The notes beneath the pieces are model-generated. The model did no database searches and was not told the origin of the DNA. It saw nothing but the letters and a program-made list of their open reading frames with translations. Below are positions 17,381-26,790 of a stretch of 64,000 bases of DNA, in pieces. Positions within the stretch are counted from its first letter, which is position 1. Every line of letters starts with the position of its first letter. Source of the DNA: Pedobacter cryotolerans (GTDB lineage Bacteria; Bacteroidota; Bacteroidia; Sphingobacteriales; Sphingobacteriaceae); contig NZ_SWBO01000012.1 of NCBI RefSeq assembly GCF_005116475.1, forward strand, positions 1 to 64,000, given 5' to 3'. A program made the position numbers and the translations under genes.

Positions 17381-18049
17381 TTTGGTTATATTTTGGATTT
17401 TCTTTTTGAAAACTGTTTTTCGATGTCCAAGATATAGAATTGCATTAGCTTACCCAAATGCTTTGGAAAAATTAATGTGCTTATGATAATTAATTTACAT
17501 AGTTGCCGAAGGTTTTGAAGCGCAAATGTAGCGTAGCTATTAAAGTCAGTCCCGCTTTCGTTGCAATCTTTTTACTTTTAAATCTCCGCCTTGGCGGAGA
17601 TTTGTAAAAAGGATTTTCACATCAATCGTGGCTAGAAATTACAGGTTGTGCAATAAAGCCCCTCAAATAGGAAAACATTAAACCACAAAGGCACAAAGAA
17701 TTACTTTGCGTTACTTTAATTCTTTTTGGTTTCTCCTATCATGGCATTACGATGCCCAGTCACTTGTCCCGAATTTAATCTTGGAAGCTACCATTGACTT
17801 TATTCGTTAAGTATATATAAATCAAATAATTAGCATAAATAAATTTTGTCATTCTGAGCGCAGCGAAGAATCTCTAAAGATAAATTCCTATAAGGAGATC
17901 CTTCCTTCGTCAGGATGACAAAGAGGGCTAAATTAACGTCATGTAAATTGATTTTTATAAAATAAATTACCTCTGGGCATGACGAAACACTCAACATAAC
18001 TTTAAAACTTTTTCTTCCCGTATTCGTTAAATTATAAAATCACATTATT
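17381..18049. other. 669-bp gene-free region with palindromic repeats
   Basis: No gene is credible here. A perfect hairpin AAATCTCCGCC (17580-17590) / GGCGGAGATTT (17593-17603) stands alone. A second unit at 17843-17932 is listed separately. The rest is AT-rich with scattered stops and would carry the mdh promoter (near 17400-17440) and that of the lipocalin gene. Confidence 0.55.
17843..17932. repeat. Palindromic intergenic repeat
   Basis: TTTTGTCATTCTGAGCG at the left and TCAGGATGACAAAG at the right pair as inverted ends. Inside, GAAGAATCTCT and AGGAGATCCTTC also pair. Its ends are nearly identical to the unit at 16357-16435, so the two are copies of one family. Confidence 0.65.
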
Positions 18050-18502
18050 ATGGAAAATCAACCCATTAAAGTTTTAGATCATCATTCCTTTGCCGGAAAG
18101 TGGTACTCATTATATTCAATCCCTACCTTATTGGATAAAAATTGGAGACAAACCACAGAAACTTACACCTTAGTAGATGATGAGCATTTTGATGTTTTAA
18201 CTACTTACCATAAAGAAGGCAATGCAGAAGAACAAACCATTACTTCTAAATTGTTTTTCGATGAGGAAAAACCAGATGGTGACATGAAAGCTCAGTTTTT
18301 ATGGCCTTTTAAAATCGGTTACTGGATTATCGAATTGGCAGATGATTATAGTTATGTAGTTGTTGGTCACCCTGATGAAAAGTATTTGTTTATTATGGCT
18401 CGAGAGCCGCAAATAGAACCTGAATTGCTAAGAGGTATTATTGAACGTTGCCGACAAATGGGTTACGATACAGGGAAGTTGGTTAGTCAGGAGCATGCTT
18501 AA
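18050..18502 (+). CDS. Lipocalin-family protein (Blc-like), apparently cytosolic
   Basis: A 150-residue lipocalin: the first conserved motif is seen as FAGKWYSLYSIP (residues 14-25) and the third as YSYVVVGHPDEKYLFIMAREP shown in part as VVGHPDEKYLFIM. Most bacterial Blc proteins are outer membrane lipoproteins. Here no signal peptide or lipobox exists; the protein starts MENQPIKVLDHHSF. It probably binds a small hydrophobic molecule. The next gene, a DJ-1/PfpI protein 77 nt downstream, may share its transcript. Confidence 0.8.
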   Translation: MENQPIKVLDHHSFAGKWYSLYSIPTLLDKNWRQTTETYTLVDDEHFDVLTTYHKEGNAEEQTITSKLFFDEEKPDGDMKAQFLWPFKIGYWIIELADDYSYVVVGHPDEKYLFIMAREPQIEPELLRGIIERCRQMGYDTGKLVSQEHA

Positions 18503-18579
18503 AGTTTTTCTTTTGTCATTATTTTTTTACGCTACTAATTAGGCATCATAATGGATTGAAAGGATTTAAATTAAAAAAC

Positions 18580-19260
18580 ATGAAAGTATTAATTATATTA
18601 ACATCCCACAGTGAACTTGGGAACACAGGTAAAAAAACTGGATTTTGGATTGAGGAATTTGCAGCACCATATTACGTTTTAGCAGGTGCTGGTGCAGAAA
18701 TTACCATAGCATCACCAAAAGGTGGTCAGCCACCAATTGATCCTAAAAGTGATGAACCAGATGCACAGACAGAAGCAACCAAAAGATTTAAGGCTGATGC
18801 AGATTTAAAAGAAAAGCTTAGTCAGACTGTTAAATTGTCTGAAATTAATGCGGAAGATTTTGATGCCGTTTTCTATCCAGGAGGTCATGGACCATTATGG
18901 GATTTGGCAAATGATGAAAAATCAATCTCGCTAATTCAAGAATTTATAGGTTCAAATAAGCCCGTTGCGCTAGTTTGTCATGCGCCTGGCGCATTGATTA
19001 AAGTAAAAAATGCTGATGGAGAACCATTGGTAAAAGGAAAAGAAGTTACAGGCTTCTCAAATACTGAAGAAGATGCCGTTCAACTTACTGATGTTGTGCC
19101 TTTTTTGTTGGAAGACGAGTTTAAAAAATTAGGTGGAAATTATAGCAAAGGACCAGATTGGGGTTCTTATGTTAAAAAGGATGGCTTGTTAATTACCGGC
19201 CAAAACCCAGCTTCATCTGAAGAAGCCGCTAAAGTATTGTTAGATTTATTGAAAAAATAA
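18580..19260 (+). CDS. DJ-1/PfpI family protein, Hsp31-like class I GATase fold
   Basis: A 226-residue protein with the nucleophile elbow LVCHAPGAL (C133, H134), the acidic E26 in GFWIEEFAAPY and the loop FYPGGHGPLWDL (99-110). These match stress-inducible Hsp31-like glyoxalase or chaperone members. ATG 18580 is chosen because the family starts MKVLIILTSH; a TTG at 18556 adds eight unlikely residues. A detoxification role for reactive carbonyls is family-level inference. Confidence 0.86.
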   Translation: MKVLIILTSHSELGNTGKKTGFWIEEFAAPYYVLAGAGAEITIASPKGGQPPIDPKSDEPDAQTEATKRFKADADLKEKLSQTVKLSEINAEDFDAVFYPGGHGPLWDLANDEKSISLIQEFIGSNKPVALVCHAPGALIKVKNADGEPLVKGKEVTGFSNTEEDAVQLTDVVPFLLEDEFKKLGGNYSKGPDWGSYVKKDGLLITGQNPASSEEAAKVLLDLLKK

Positions 19261-19271
19261 TCATTTTCCTA

Positions 19272-19347
19272 CTGGTCGGTGTCTCACCGACCAGCTTATT
19301 TATTATTTTAGTTAAAAGGTTTCGGCAGGTGAGACACCAGCCGATAG
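19272..19347. repeat. Paired hairpins related by inversion; also a likely terminator
   Basis: CTGGTCGGTG (19272-19281) and CACCGACCAG (19285-19294) form a perfect 10-bp stem with a 3-nt loop. A second hairpin at 19322-19344 (TCGGCAGGTG / CACCAGCCGA, one mismatch) carries the reverse complement of the first one's centre. The two may fold on each other. It lies between convergent genes and could end both transcripts. Confidence 0.7.
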
Positions 19348-19357
19348 GTAATCAATT

Positions 19358-19990
19358 TTATTCTCTTCCCATCCACCAACCCGGATAATCATCATTCCAA
19401 GAATCCATTTCTCTCTCTGCATCTTTTAAACTGTCTTTGTGTCTTTCATAATTATCCTCATAGTTTTTTTTGCTTTGGTCAAATAATGATTTAGTGGTAA
19501 AAACTGTATTGAATAATAAAAGAGTTTCCTGCAAATGTTTAAATAGTGGAAAATCAACTTTGTTAGCAATGCCGTTTTCTAATTGTATAAAACTGAAAAT
19601 ATTTAAATGTTCTAAATTTTCGCTAGAGATATATTCATATGGCTTGCTCAACTCTAAAAAATCTTGACATTCAGAAATTCCCATCACTAAGGTTCTAAGA
19701 TATTTGTTAAGATATTGTTTGTTTTGTGGCTTTTCCAGTTTATAAACAACGCCAGCAACTGCTGGTAAATTAAAATTGTTCTTTACTTGTCTCAGAAGTA
19801 TATTTTTCTCTAAGTCATAAAATAATTCAAAGGTTTTGTTATTCTCAATCTTAAATGTAAATCCAGTATGTATAATTAGCTGGTCGCTAAGATTAGGCAC
19901 GTCATCAATGTATATGGATTCATTTATCGTCTTAATTATTGCGATTAAGTTGGAGCCATATAACTCTTGCATAACTAATTTAAAATTCAC
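19358..19990 (-). CDS. Hypothetical protein, 210 residues
   Basis: I do not recognise a family. The protein is soluble, with mixed strands and helices, many aromatic residues, and a charged helical C-terminal tail (about 165-205, NYEDNYERHKDSLKDAEREM) ending in a tryptophan-rich YPGWWMGRE. No signal peptide or membrane segment is seen. It is a single gene facing the DJ-1 gene. Codon use resembles its neighbours, so it looks real. Confidence 0.6.
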   Translation of the reverse strand: MNFKLVMQELYGSNLIAIIKTINESIYIDDVPNLSDQLIIHTGFTFKIENNKTFELFYDLEKNILLRQVKNNFNLPAVAGVVYKLEKPQNKQYLNKYLRTLVMGISECQDFLELSKPYEYISSENLEHLNIFSFIQLENGIANKVDFPLFKHLQETLLLFNTVFTTKSLFDQSKKNYEDNYERHKDSLKDAEREMDSWNDDYPGWWMGRE

Positions 19991-20265
19991 GATTCAGTAT
20001 GATTAAATAAATGATAGATGAAGTTAGTAATTTGTATTTAATTAGCACAATTCTAAATAATCTAAACCTGATTGACGGGGAAAGCTCCCGATTATATCGG
20101 GACTTGTACCAAAAAACAGGACTAAACTTTAAGAAAAGCTGCTGTTTTTACTTTCCTAAATGTTTTTTAATCTTAGAGTAGATTGCCACGGTCGCTGCGC
20201 TTCCTCGCAATGACGCGGAATAAGGATGTTGATAATTTACTGACACACCCAAGCCTAATTTTCTC
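19991..20265. other. Gap with REP-like fragment before dnaE
   Basis: No gene is seen. At about 20183-20214 lies GATTGCCACGGTCGCTGCGC and then TTCCTCGCAATGACG, a fragment of the palindromic repeat family found elsewhere. CCCGATTATATCGGG at 20088-20102 is a separate small hairpin. Confidence 0.5.
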
Positions 20266-20273
20266 TATTTTTG
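20266..20273 (+). promoter_or_regulatory. dnaE -7 box
   Basis: TATTTTTG is a perfect TAnnTTTG box 21 nt before the ATG at 20295. The alternative TTG start at 20271 lies inside this box, which argues for the ATG. Confidence 0.55.
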
Positions 20274-20294
20274 GTATCCAACATTTGCCCAATT

Positions 20295-23200
20295 ATGTAT
20301 TTAATTTTTGATACCGAAACTACTGGTTTACCACGTAATTTTAATGCTCCAATTACCGATACTGATAATTGGCCTCGCTGTATTCAAATTGCATGGCAGT
20401 TGCATGATGACATGGGGAGATTGGTTGAGCATCAGGATTATTTAGTTAAGCCAGAAGGTTTTAATATTCCCTACGATGCCGAAAGAATTCACGGTATTTC
20501 TACAGAATTGGCACAAGAACAAGGTGTTGAACTGGCAGAAGTTTTAGAGAAATTTAACATCGCCCTTGGTAAAGCAAAATTTGTAGTTGGGCAAAACCTA
20601 GGTTTCGATTTAAAGATAATGGGTTGCGAATTTTATCGCATGGGTGTAGAAAGCCCGATGGCTACCATGCCAGTTTTAGATACCTGTACCGAAATTACTG
20701 CAGATTTATTAAAAATACCTGGTGGTAGAGGTGGTAAATTTAAATTACCCAACTTAACCGAATTACATCAATATCTTTTTGGGGTTCCGTTTGCCGAAGC
20801 ACACAATGCTACAGCCGATGTAGAAGCAACAACTCGTTGTTTTTTAGAACTGATAAAAAAACAGGTTTTTAAAAAGGAAGAATTACAAGTTGAGGCCGAT
20901 TATTTTCAACGTTTTAACGAAATTAATCATGGTCCAATTGGCTCATTTGGAATAGAGCACGCCAATTTAAAAACTGAATCTGATAAAATTAGAAAACGCC
21001 AACAAGCTGCAGAGCCAAGTGGAATTTCTAAGCAGACTTTAGCTGGTAATAAACAAGAATTAGCTAACGCCAGTTTTACGCATTTACATAATCATACGCA
21101 ATTTTCGGTTTTGCAAAGTACCATCAGCGTACCAGATTTAGTTAAAGCAGCAGCAGCAAACAATATGCCTGCCGTAGCCATGACAGATCATGCCAATATG
21201 ATGGGCGCTTTTCACTTTGTGAGCAACGTTGGTAAACACAACAAAGAGGTTAAAGCTAAAAATGCTGCAGCATTAGAAAAAGGTGAAGAACCGACAGCAC
21301 AAATTGTAAAACCAATTATTGGTGTTGAGTTTTTTGTTTGTGAGAACCATTTAGATAAAACCAAAAAAGATGATGGCTACCAGATTGTGTTATTGGCTAA
21401 AAATAAGCAAGGTTATCATAATTTGGCAAAAATGTCATCTATTGCCTATACCAAAGGCTTTTATTATGTGCCACGGATTGATAGAAATGTAATTGAACAC
21501 TACAAAAGCGATATTATTGTTTTATCTGGTAACTTATATGGCGAGGTTGCTAGTAAACTTTTAAACTTAGGCGAGAAACAAGCGGAAGAAGGTTTGTTGT
21601 ATTGGAAAGAAACTTTTGGCGATGATTTTTACATCGAAATTATGCGCCATGGTCAGGAAAACGAAGATCGTGTAAATACAGATTTAATTGCTTTGGCTGC
21701 TAAACATAGTGTGAAATTAGTTGCCACCAACAACACCTATTACATTAACAAAAAGGATGCAAATGCACATGATATTTTATTGTGTGTAAAAGATGCAGAA
21801 AAACAAGCCACGCCAATTGGTAGGGGAAGAGGTTACCGTTATGGTTTGCCTAACCAAGAATATTATTTTAAATCTGCTGATGAAATGAAGGCGCTTTTTG
21901 CTGATTTACCAGAGGCGATTTTAAGCACGCAAGAAATTGTAGATAAGGTTGAAGCTTATGAGTTGGCTCGTGAGGTTTTGCTGCCGAAATTCGGTATACC
22001 GGAAGAGTTTTTAGTTGAGGAAGACAATGCCGATGCTGGTAAACGTGGAGAGAACAAATATTTAAGACACCTCACTTATGAAGGTGCAAAAAAACGATAT
22101 GGTGAGCTTACCGAAGAAATAATTGAGCGATTAGATTTTGAGTTGGCTACCATCGAAAAAACTGGTTATCCGGGTTACTTTTTAATTGTACAAGATTTTA
22201 TTGCCGAGGCTCGTAGGCGAGATGTATCCGTTGGCCCTGGTCGTGGTTCGGCGGCTGGTTCGGTAGTTGCGTATTGTTTGTGGATTACGAATATCGATCC
22301 TTTAAAGTACGATCTCCTTTTTGAGCGTTTCCTTAATCCAGACCGTGTATCCATGCCCGATATCGATATCGATTTTGACGATGAAGGTCGTGGGCGTGTA
22401 ATGGATTATGTAATTGATAAGTATGGTTCTAGTCAGGTTGCGCAAATCATCACCTATGGTACAATGGCGGCAAAATCATCCATCCGTGATACGGCTAGGG
22501 TTTTAGATTTGCCACTTTTTGAAGCAGATAAAATAGCAAAGCTGATACCTAACATGAAGCTTGCGAAAATATTTAATCTGGATGAAAAGGCTTTAAAAGC
22601 TGGTATGCGACCAGATGAATATGAGCGAGTGTTGGAGCTTAAAAATTTATCGAACGCTAAAAATTTAAGTGCAGAAACCATTGAACAAGCTATTATTTTA
22701 GAAGGTTCGTTACGTAATACAGGTATCCACGCTTGTGGCGTAATTATTACACCAGACGATATTACCAATTTCGTACCTGTTGCTACGGCGAAGGATTCGG
22801 ATTTATACGTTACCCAGTTTGATAACTCGGTTGTAGAAAGTGCTGGTTTATTAAAAATGGACTTTTTGGGGTTAAAAACACTAACCCTAATTAAGGATAC
22901 GGTTAAGTTGGTTAAAAAGAGGCATAATATCGACTTAGACCCAGATGAGTTTCCAATTGATGATGTGAAAACTTACGAGCTTTTTCAACGTGGCGAAACC
23001 ATCGGTATTTTTCAGTACGAGAGTGCTGGGATGCAGAAGTACATGAAAGAGTTAAAACCAACAGTTTTTGGAGATTTAATTGCCATGAATGCACTGTATC
23101 GTCCGGGTCCAATTGCTTATATTCCGAGTTTCGTAAAACGGAAAAACGGCGAAGAAGAGATTAAATACGATTTAGAAGCTTGCGAAGAATTACTGAAAGA

Positions 23201-24728
23201 AACTTACGGAATTACCGTTTATCAAGAGCAGGTAATGCTTTTATCGCAAAAATTGGCAGATTTTACCAAAGGTGAGGCCGATGTTTTGCGTAAGGCAATG
23301 GGTAAAAAACAGCGTGATGTTTTGGATAAAATGAAGCCTAAGTTTATTAAACAGGCAGCAGAAAAAGGTCACGATGCTACCATTTTAGAAAAAATTTGGA
23401 AAGATTGGGAAGCATTTGCAGAATATGCGTTTAACAAATCTCACTCTACTTGTTACGCTTGGATTGCCTACCAAACCGCTTATTTAAAAGCAAATTATCC
23501 GGCAGAATATATGGCTGCGGTACTTTCTAACAACATGAGCGATATTAAACAAGTAGCCTTTTTTATGGAAGAATGCCGGCAAATGGGTGTTACAGTTTTA
23601 GGTCCGGATGTAAATGAATCTGATTTAAAATTCTCTGTAAATGCCAAAGGCGAAGTTCGTTTCGGCATGTCGGCAGTAAAAGGAGTAGGAGAGAAAGCGG
23701 TAGAAAGTATCATTGAAGAAAGGGTATTGAATGGCCCTTATCCAAGTGTTTTTGAGTTTGCAAAGCGATCTAATACCCGAATTGTAAACAAAAAAGCATA
23801 CGAAAGTTTTGTTTACAGTGGCGCTTTTGATGCGTTTGGCTTTCACCGAGCTCAATATTTTTACATTGGTGCTAACGATAAAATGAATGGCATCGAGAAA
23901 ATGATTAAGTATGCCAACGATTTTCAGAGTAACCAGAATTCGGCACAAGAATCTCTTTTTGGCGGATCAAAAGCAGATTTAATTTTAGAACCAAGTTTTC
24001 CGGTATCGCCAGAATGGGGATTGATTGATCGGTTGAAATATGAAAAAGATGCGATTGGTATTTTCTTATCCGGACATCCGTTGGATGATTACCGTTTTGA
24101 ATTAACTAATTTTTGCCAGCATTCTGTTAAACACCTCTCTATAGTTAATAAAATTAGAAGTGGCGATACAAACGAAGAGGTTTTAATGGAATTTGAATCG
24201 CTTAAAAATAGAGATTTGGTTGTTGGCGGCTTAGTAGTTTTAGCTTCGCAACGTATTACCAAAACAGGTAAACCTTTTGGCACTTTTGTGTTTGAAGATT
24301 ATGATGATAGTTGCGAAATTGCCTTATTTGGTGATGATTTCTTGAAATTTAAGCAGTTTTTAACCGAAGGATATTTCTTGCAAATTAGAGGTAGGGTAGG
24401 TGAACGTTTTAGAAAAGAAGGCGACTGGGAATTTAAAGTTACCTCGATAGATTTATTGGCAGAGTTACGCGATAAACTGACCAAATGCATTACTATACAG
24501 CTTCCTATCGAGGCAATTAATGATGATTTGATGGGAAAAATTGATGCGCTTCTGTTGGAGAATAAAGAGAACAGCGAGCGCCATAATTGTAAATTAAATT
24601 TTGAGGTTTTTGATCGGGTTGAGAATTTAAAGTTGGAGCTGCCTTCTAAATCGTTAAAAATTAATCCTAACAATAAGTTCTTAGAACAATTAACCAAATT
24701 GAATGTTGTAAATTATAGATTGAACTAG
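20295..24728 (+). CDS. dnaE: DNA polymerase III alpha subunit with fused N-terminal 3'-5' exonuclease
   Basis: Replicative polymerase of 1477 residues. Residues 1-185 form a DnaQ-like DEDDh exonuclease: FDTETTG (5-11), NLGFDLKIM, and HNATADVEAT. The PHP domain starts near 261 (FTHLHNHTQFS). The polymerase core has the catalytic acidic motif PDIDIDFDDEGRGR near 687, then helix-hairpin-helix and OB-fold regions in the last 400 residues. Typical DnaE is about 1160 residues and gets proofreading from a separate epsilon subunit; here it appears built in. Start choice rests on the DTETTG position and the -7 box at 20266. Confidence 0.95.
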   Translation: MYLIFDTETTGLPRNFNAPITDTDNWPRCIQIAWQLHDDMGRLVEHQDYLVKPEGFNIPYDAERIHGISTELAQEQGVELAEVLEKFNIALGKAKFVVGQNLGFDLKIMGCEFYRMGVESPMATMPVLDTCTEITADLLKIPGGRGGKFKLPNLTELHQYLFGVPFAEAHNATADVEATTRCFLELIKKQVFKKEELQVEADYFQRFNEINHGPIGSFGIEHANLKTESDKIRKRQQAAEPSGISKQTLAGNKQELANASFTHLHNHTQFSVLQSTISVPDLVKAAAANNMPAVAMTDHANMMGAFHFVSNVGKHNKEVKAKNAAALEKGEEPTAQIVKPIIGVEFFVCENHLDKTKKDDGYQIVLLAKNKQGYHNLAKMSSIAYTKGFYYVPRIDRNVIEHYKSDIIVLSGNLYGEVASKLLNLGEKQAEEGLLYWKETFGDDFYIEIMRHGQENEDRVNTDLIALAAKHSVKLVATNNTYYINKKDANAHDILLCVKDAEKQATPIGRGRGYRYGLPNQEYYFKSADEMKALFADLPEAILSTQEIVDKVEAYELAREVLLPKFGIPEEFLVEEDNADAGKRGENKYLRHLTYEGAKKRYGELTEEIIERLDFELATIEKTGYPGYFLIVQDFIAEARRRDVSVGPGRGSAAGSVVAYCLWITNIDPLKYDLLFERFLNPDRVSMPDIDIDFDDEGRGRVMDYVIDKYGSSQVAQIITYGTMAAKSSIRDTARVLDLPLFEADKIAKLIPNMKLAKIFNLDEKALKAGMRPDEYERVLELKNLSNAKNLSAETIEQAIILEGSLRNTGIHACGVIITPDDITNFVPVATAKDSDLYVTQFDNSVVESAGLLKMDFLGLKTLTLIKDTVKLVKKRHNIDLDPDEFPIDDVKTYELFQRGETIGIFQYESAGMQKYMKELKPTVFGDLIAMNALYRPGPIAYIPSFVKRKNGEEEIKYDLEACEELLKETYGITVYQEQVMLLSQKLADFTKGEADVLRKAMGKKQRDVLDKMKPKFIKQAAEKGHDATILEKIWKDWEAFAEYAFNKSHSTCYAWIAYQTAYLKANYPAEYMAAVLSNNMSDIKQVAFFMEECRQMGVTVLGPDVNESDLKFSVNAKGEVRFGMSAVKGVGEKAVESIIEERVLNGPYPSVFEFAKRSNTRIVNKKAYESFVYSGAFDAFGFHRAQYFYIGANDKMNGIEKMIKYANDFQSNQNSAQESLFGGSKADLILEPSFPVSPEWGLIDRLKYEKDAIGIFLSGHPLDDYRFELTNFCQHSVKHLSIVNKIRSGDTNEEVLMEFESLKNRDLVVGGLVVLASQRITKTGKPFGTFVFEDYDDSCEIALFGDDFLKFKQFLTEGYFLQIRGRVGERFRKEGDWEFKVTSIDLLAELRDKLTKCITIQLPIEAINDDLMGKIDALLLENKENSERHNCKLNFEVFDRVENLKLELPSKSLKINPNNKFLEQLTKLNVVNYRLN

Positions 24729-24732
24729 ACGG

Positions 24733-24863
24733 TTGTCGTCATTTCGACATGAGCTTTTCGCGATTAAGAAATCTCTGATTTATTTGAACACAACATTAGG
24801 TTCGAGAGAAAGTAATTAATTAAAAGATATCTCCTCGCTGCGCTGCGTTCGATATGACGACAA
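24733..24863. repeat. Long palindromic intergenic repeat
   Basis: TTGTCGTCATTTCGA at the left end and TCGATATGACGACAA at the right end are near-perfect inverted ends around 100 nt with GAAATCTCT and AGATATCTC-type inner arms. It fills the gap between dnaE and trxA. Confidence 0.65.
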
Positions 24864-24903
24864 TGATAATAAGTTGTAAAATTGTCAAATTGACAGCGTG
24901 CTA

Positions 24904-24933
24904 TTGATGGCATTACAATTGATTATATATTTG
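24904..24933 (+). promoter_or_regulatory. trxA promoter
   Basis: TTG at 24904-24906, a 19-nt spacer and TATATTTG at 24926-24933 match the Bacteroidota sigma-A consensus (TTG and TAnnTTTG). The ATG of trxA follows 22 nt later. Confidence 0.72.
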
Positions 24934-24955
24934 TAAATAAATTTAAAAATAAGTT

Positions 24956-25273
24956 ATGGCTTTAGAAATAACAGATGCAAACTTCGAGGAAGTTGTATTA
25001 AAATCAGATAAACCAGTATTGGTAGATTTTTGGGCAGAATGGTGTGGTCCATGTCGTATGGTTGGTCCTATTGTTGATGAAATTAGCAAAGATTACGAAG
25101 GAAAAGCATTAGTAGGTAAAGTTAATGTTGATAACAACCCACAAATTTCTACGCAGTTTGGTATTCGTAACATCCCAGCTTTATTGTTCTTTAAAAATGG
25201 TGAAGTTGTAGATAAACAAGTTGGTGCAGTGCCAAAATCTGTTTTAGCTGGAAAGTTAGACGCACAATTGTAA
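24956..25273 (+). CDS. trxA: Thioredoxin
   Basis: A 105-residue cytoplasmic thiol-disulfide oxidoreductase. The active site WCGPC has C30 and C33, preceded by VLVDFWAEW, and the cis-proline loop is seen as IRNIPALLFF. Length is standard. It forms a single-gene unit with a clear promoter and terminator. Confidence 0.97.
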   Translation: MALEITDANFEEVVLKSDKPVLVDFWAEWCGPCRMVGPIVDEISKDYEGKALVGKVNVDNNPQISTQFGIRNIPALLFFKNGEVVDKQVGAVPKSVLAGKLDAQL

Positions 25274-25304
25274 GCATAAAGACTAAAGCAGAGAGACCAA
25301 AGCC

Positions 25305-25358
25305 TGTCGTCATTGCGAGGCACAGCCTGTCCCGACTTTTCGGGAAAGCAATCTTAAA
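25305..25358. repeat. Partial palindromic repeat
   Basis: GTCGTCATTGCGAGGCACAG is followed by the hairpin CCCGACTTTTCGGG and AAAGCAATCTTAAAG. It has the left end of the repeat family seen at 33474 but lacks the matching right arm. Confidence 0.5.
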
Positions 25359-25385
25359 GCGATAGTTTCTATAATAAATATAATA

Positions 25386-25418
25386 AATCCGAATTCTTAC
25401 GAGTTCGGATTTTTTTTG
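25386..25418 (+). terminator. Terminator after trxA
   Basis: AATCCGAA (25386-25393) pairs with TTCGGATT (25404-25411) and a run of eight T follows. Confidence 0.85.
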
Positions 25419-25568
25419 CACTAGGTAATTTGAAGCTGGCGTCATTGCCAGCTAGACTGGCAATCGTAATGCAAGAGAACGTAACAAATTTAAATCCCAA
25501 GCTAATTTACAACACCACATTTTTTTTATTCTCCATATTTTTTCGTTCTTTTAAACAAATCCCATTTT

Positions 25569-26777
25569 ATGAAAAAGTTAAAATTTTCTATAACCACCTT
25601 ATTTGTAGCAAGTTTTTTACTGAGCTGCGTACATGATATTCCTGCTTCAGCTCAAAATTCAGTAGAAAAAGGTAGACCAACTGCAGATTATAAACCAGCT
25701 TTTGTAGGACAAACACGTATAAAAGCAGTAAAAACAACAACTCCTTATACTATTACTGTGATCAATAAAAAATTAGCCAACCCTTGGGCAATTTCAGTAA
25801 TGCCCGATGGAAGATTTTTAATTACTCAAAAAGGTGGTACAATGGTAATTTTAAATACTAATGGAACGTTAGCTAAAACCATTACAGGTTTACCAAAGGT
25901 AGATGATTCGGGTCAGGGAGGTTTGTTAGATGTTACATTAGCTCCAGATTTTGCTAAAAGTAGAATGGTTTATTTCGCCTATTCAGAGCCGCAAAGCAAA
26001 GGTGTTTTATTGGCTATTGCAAAAGGAAAATTGGCAGCAAATGAAACTTCAATAGAAAATCAAACCATAATTTACAGAGCTACTCCAGCACATACGGGTA
26101 AATTACAATATGGCTCACGAATAGTTTTCGATAAAAATGGAAATTTATTTGTGAGTACAGGTGAAAGGTCTGATAAGGATATTCGTGTTCAAGCTCAGTA
26201 TTTAAACTCTTCATTAGGAAAAATACTTCACCTTACACCAGAAGGTAAAGCTGTAGCCAATGGCCCGTTTGCCAAGCAGGCAGATGCAAAACCAGAAATT
26301 TATTCTTATGGTCATCGCAATCCAGATGGTTTAGCCATTCATCCAACCACAGGTGTTTTATGGGAAGCCGAGTTCGGTCCAAAAGGTGGCGACGAAGTAA
26401 ATGTCATTAAGCCAGGCAAAAATTATGGTTGGCCAATCATCACCTATGGTGTAGAGTATAGTGGCTTTAAAGTGGGTGATGGAATTACGCAAAAAGCTGG
26501 CATGGAACAACCGACTTATTATTGGAACCCAAGTATTTCGCCAGGCAGCATGGCATTTTATACAGGTAACATTTCAGCGTGGAAAAACAATTTGTTAGTT
26601 GCGGCATTAGGTGGTTCGCATATCAGTAGGTTGGTGCTTAGCGGTAACAAAATTGTAGGTGAAGAACGTTTGTTAGAAGATAAAAATGAGCGTTGGAGAG
26701 ATTTAGTAACTGGTAAAGACGGCGCCTTGTATGCAGTTACTGACAGTGGTAATTTGTATAAAATTGCGAAGAAATAG
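25569..26777 (+). CDS. PQQ-dependent soluble sugar dehydrogenase, exported
   Basis: A 402-residue beta-propeller of the glucose/sorbosone dehydrogenase family (YliI-like aldose dehydrogenase). An N-terminal signal with a lipobox-like LLSC (about residues 17-20) suggests a lipoprotein or periplasmic location. Family landmarks are NPWAISVMPDGRFLIT, SYGHRNPDGLAIHP, WEAEFGPKGGDEVN and KNYGWPIITYG, the last two near the cofactor pocket. It oxidises aldoses with PQQ as cofactor. No PQQ synthesis genes occur in the window, so the cofactor may be acquired from outside. Confidence 0.88.
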   Translation: MKKLKFSITTLFVASFLLSCVHDIPASAQNSVEKGRPTADYKPAFVGQTRIKAVKTTTPYTITVINKKLANPWAISVMPDGRFLITQKGGTMVILNTNGTLAKTITGLPKVDDSGQGGLLDVTLAPDFAKSRMVYFAYSEPQSKGVLLAIAKGKLAANETSIENQTIIYRATPAHTGKLQYGSRIVFDKNGNLFVSTGERSDKDIRVQAQYLNSSLGKILHLTPEGKAVANGPFAKQADAKPEIYSYGHRNPDGLAIHPTTGVLWEAEFGPKGGDEVNVIKPGKNYGWPIITYGVEYSGFKVGDGITQKAGMEQPTYYWNPSISPGSMAFYTGNISAWKNNLLVAALGGSHISRLVLSGNKIVGEERLLEDKNERWRDLVTGKDGALYAVTDSGNLYKIAKK

Positions 26778-26790
26778 TTAATGAAAAAGT

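Noticed and set aside
17381..18049. tRNA or rRNA gene in the large gap
   Set aside because: No cloverleaf-like arms or conserved T-loop sequence could be found on either strand.
20271..20294. Upstream TTG start of dnaE
   Set aside because: The codon lies inside the -7 box, and the exonuclease motif sits at the normal distance from the ATG at 20295.
22454..24697. Several long ORFs antisense to dnaE
   Set aside because: They are shadows of the coding frame of dnaE; their composition follows from the codons on the other strand.
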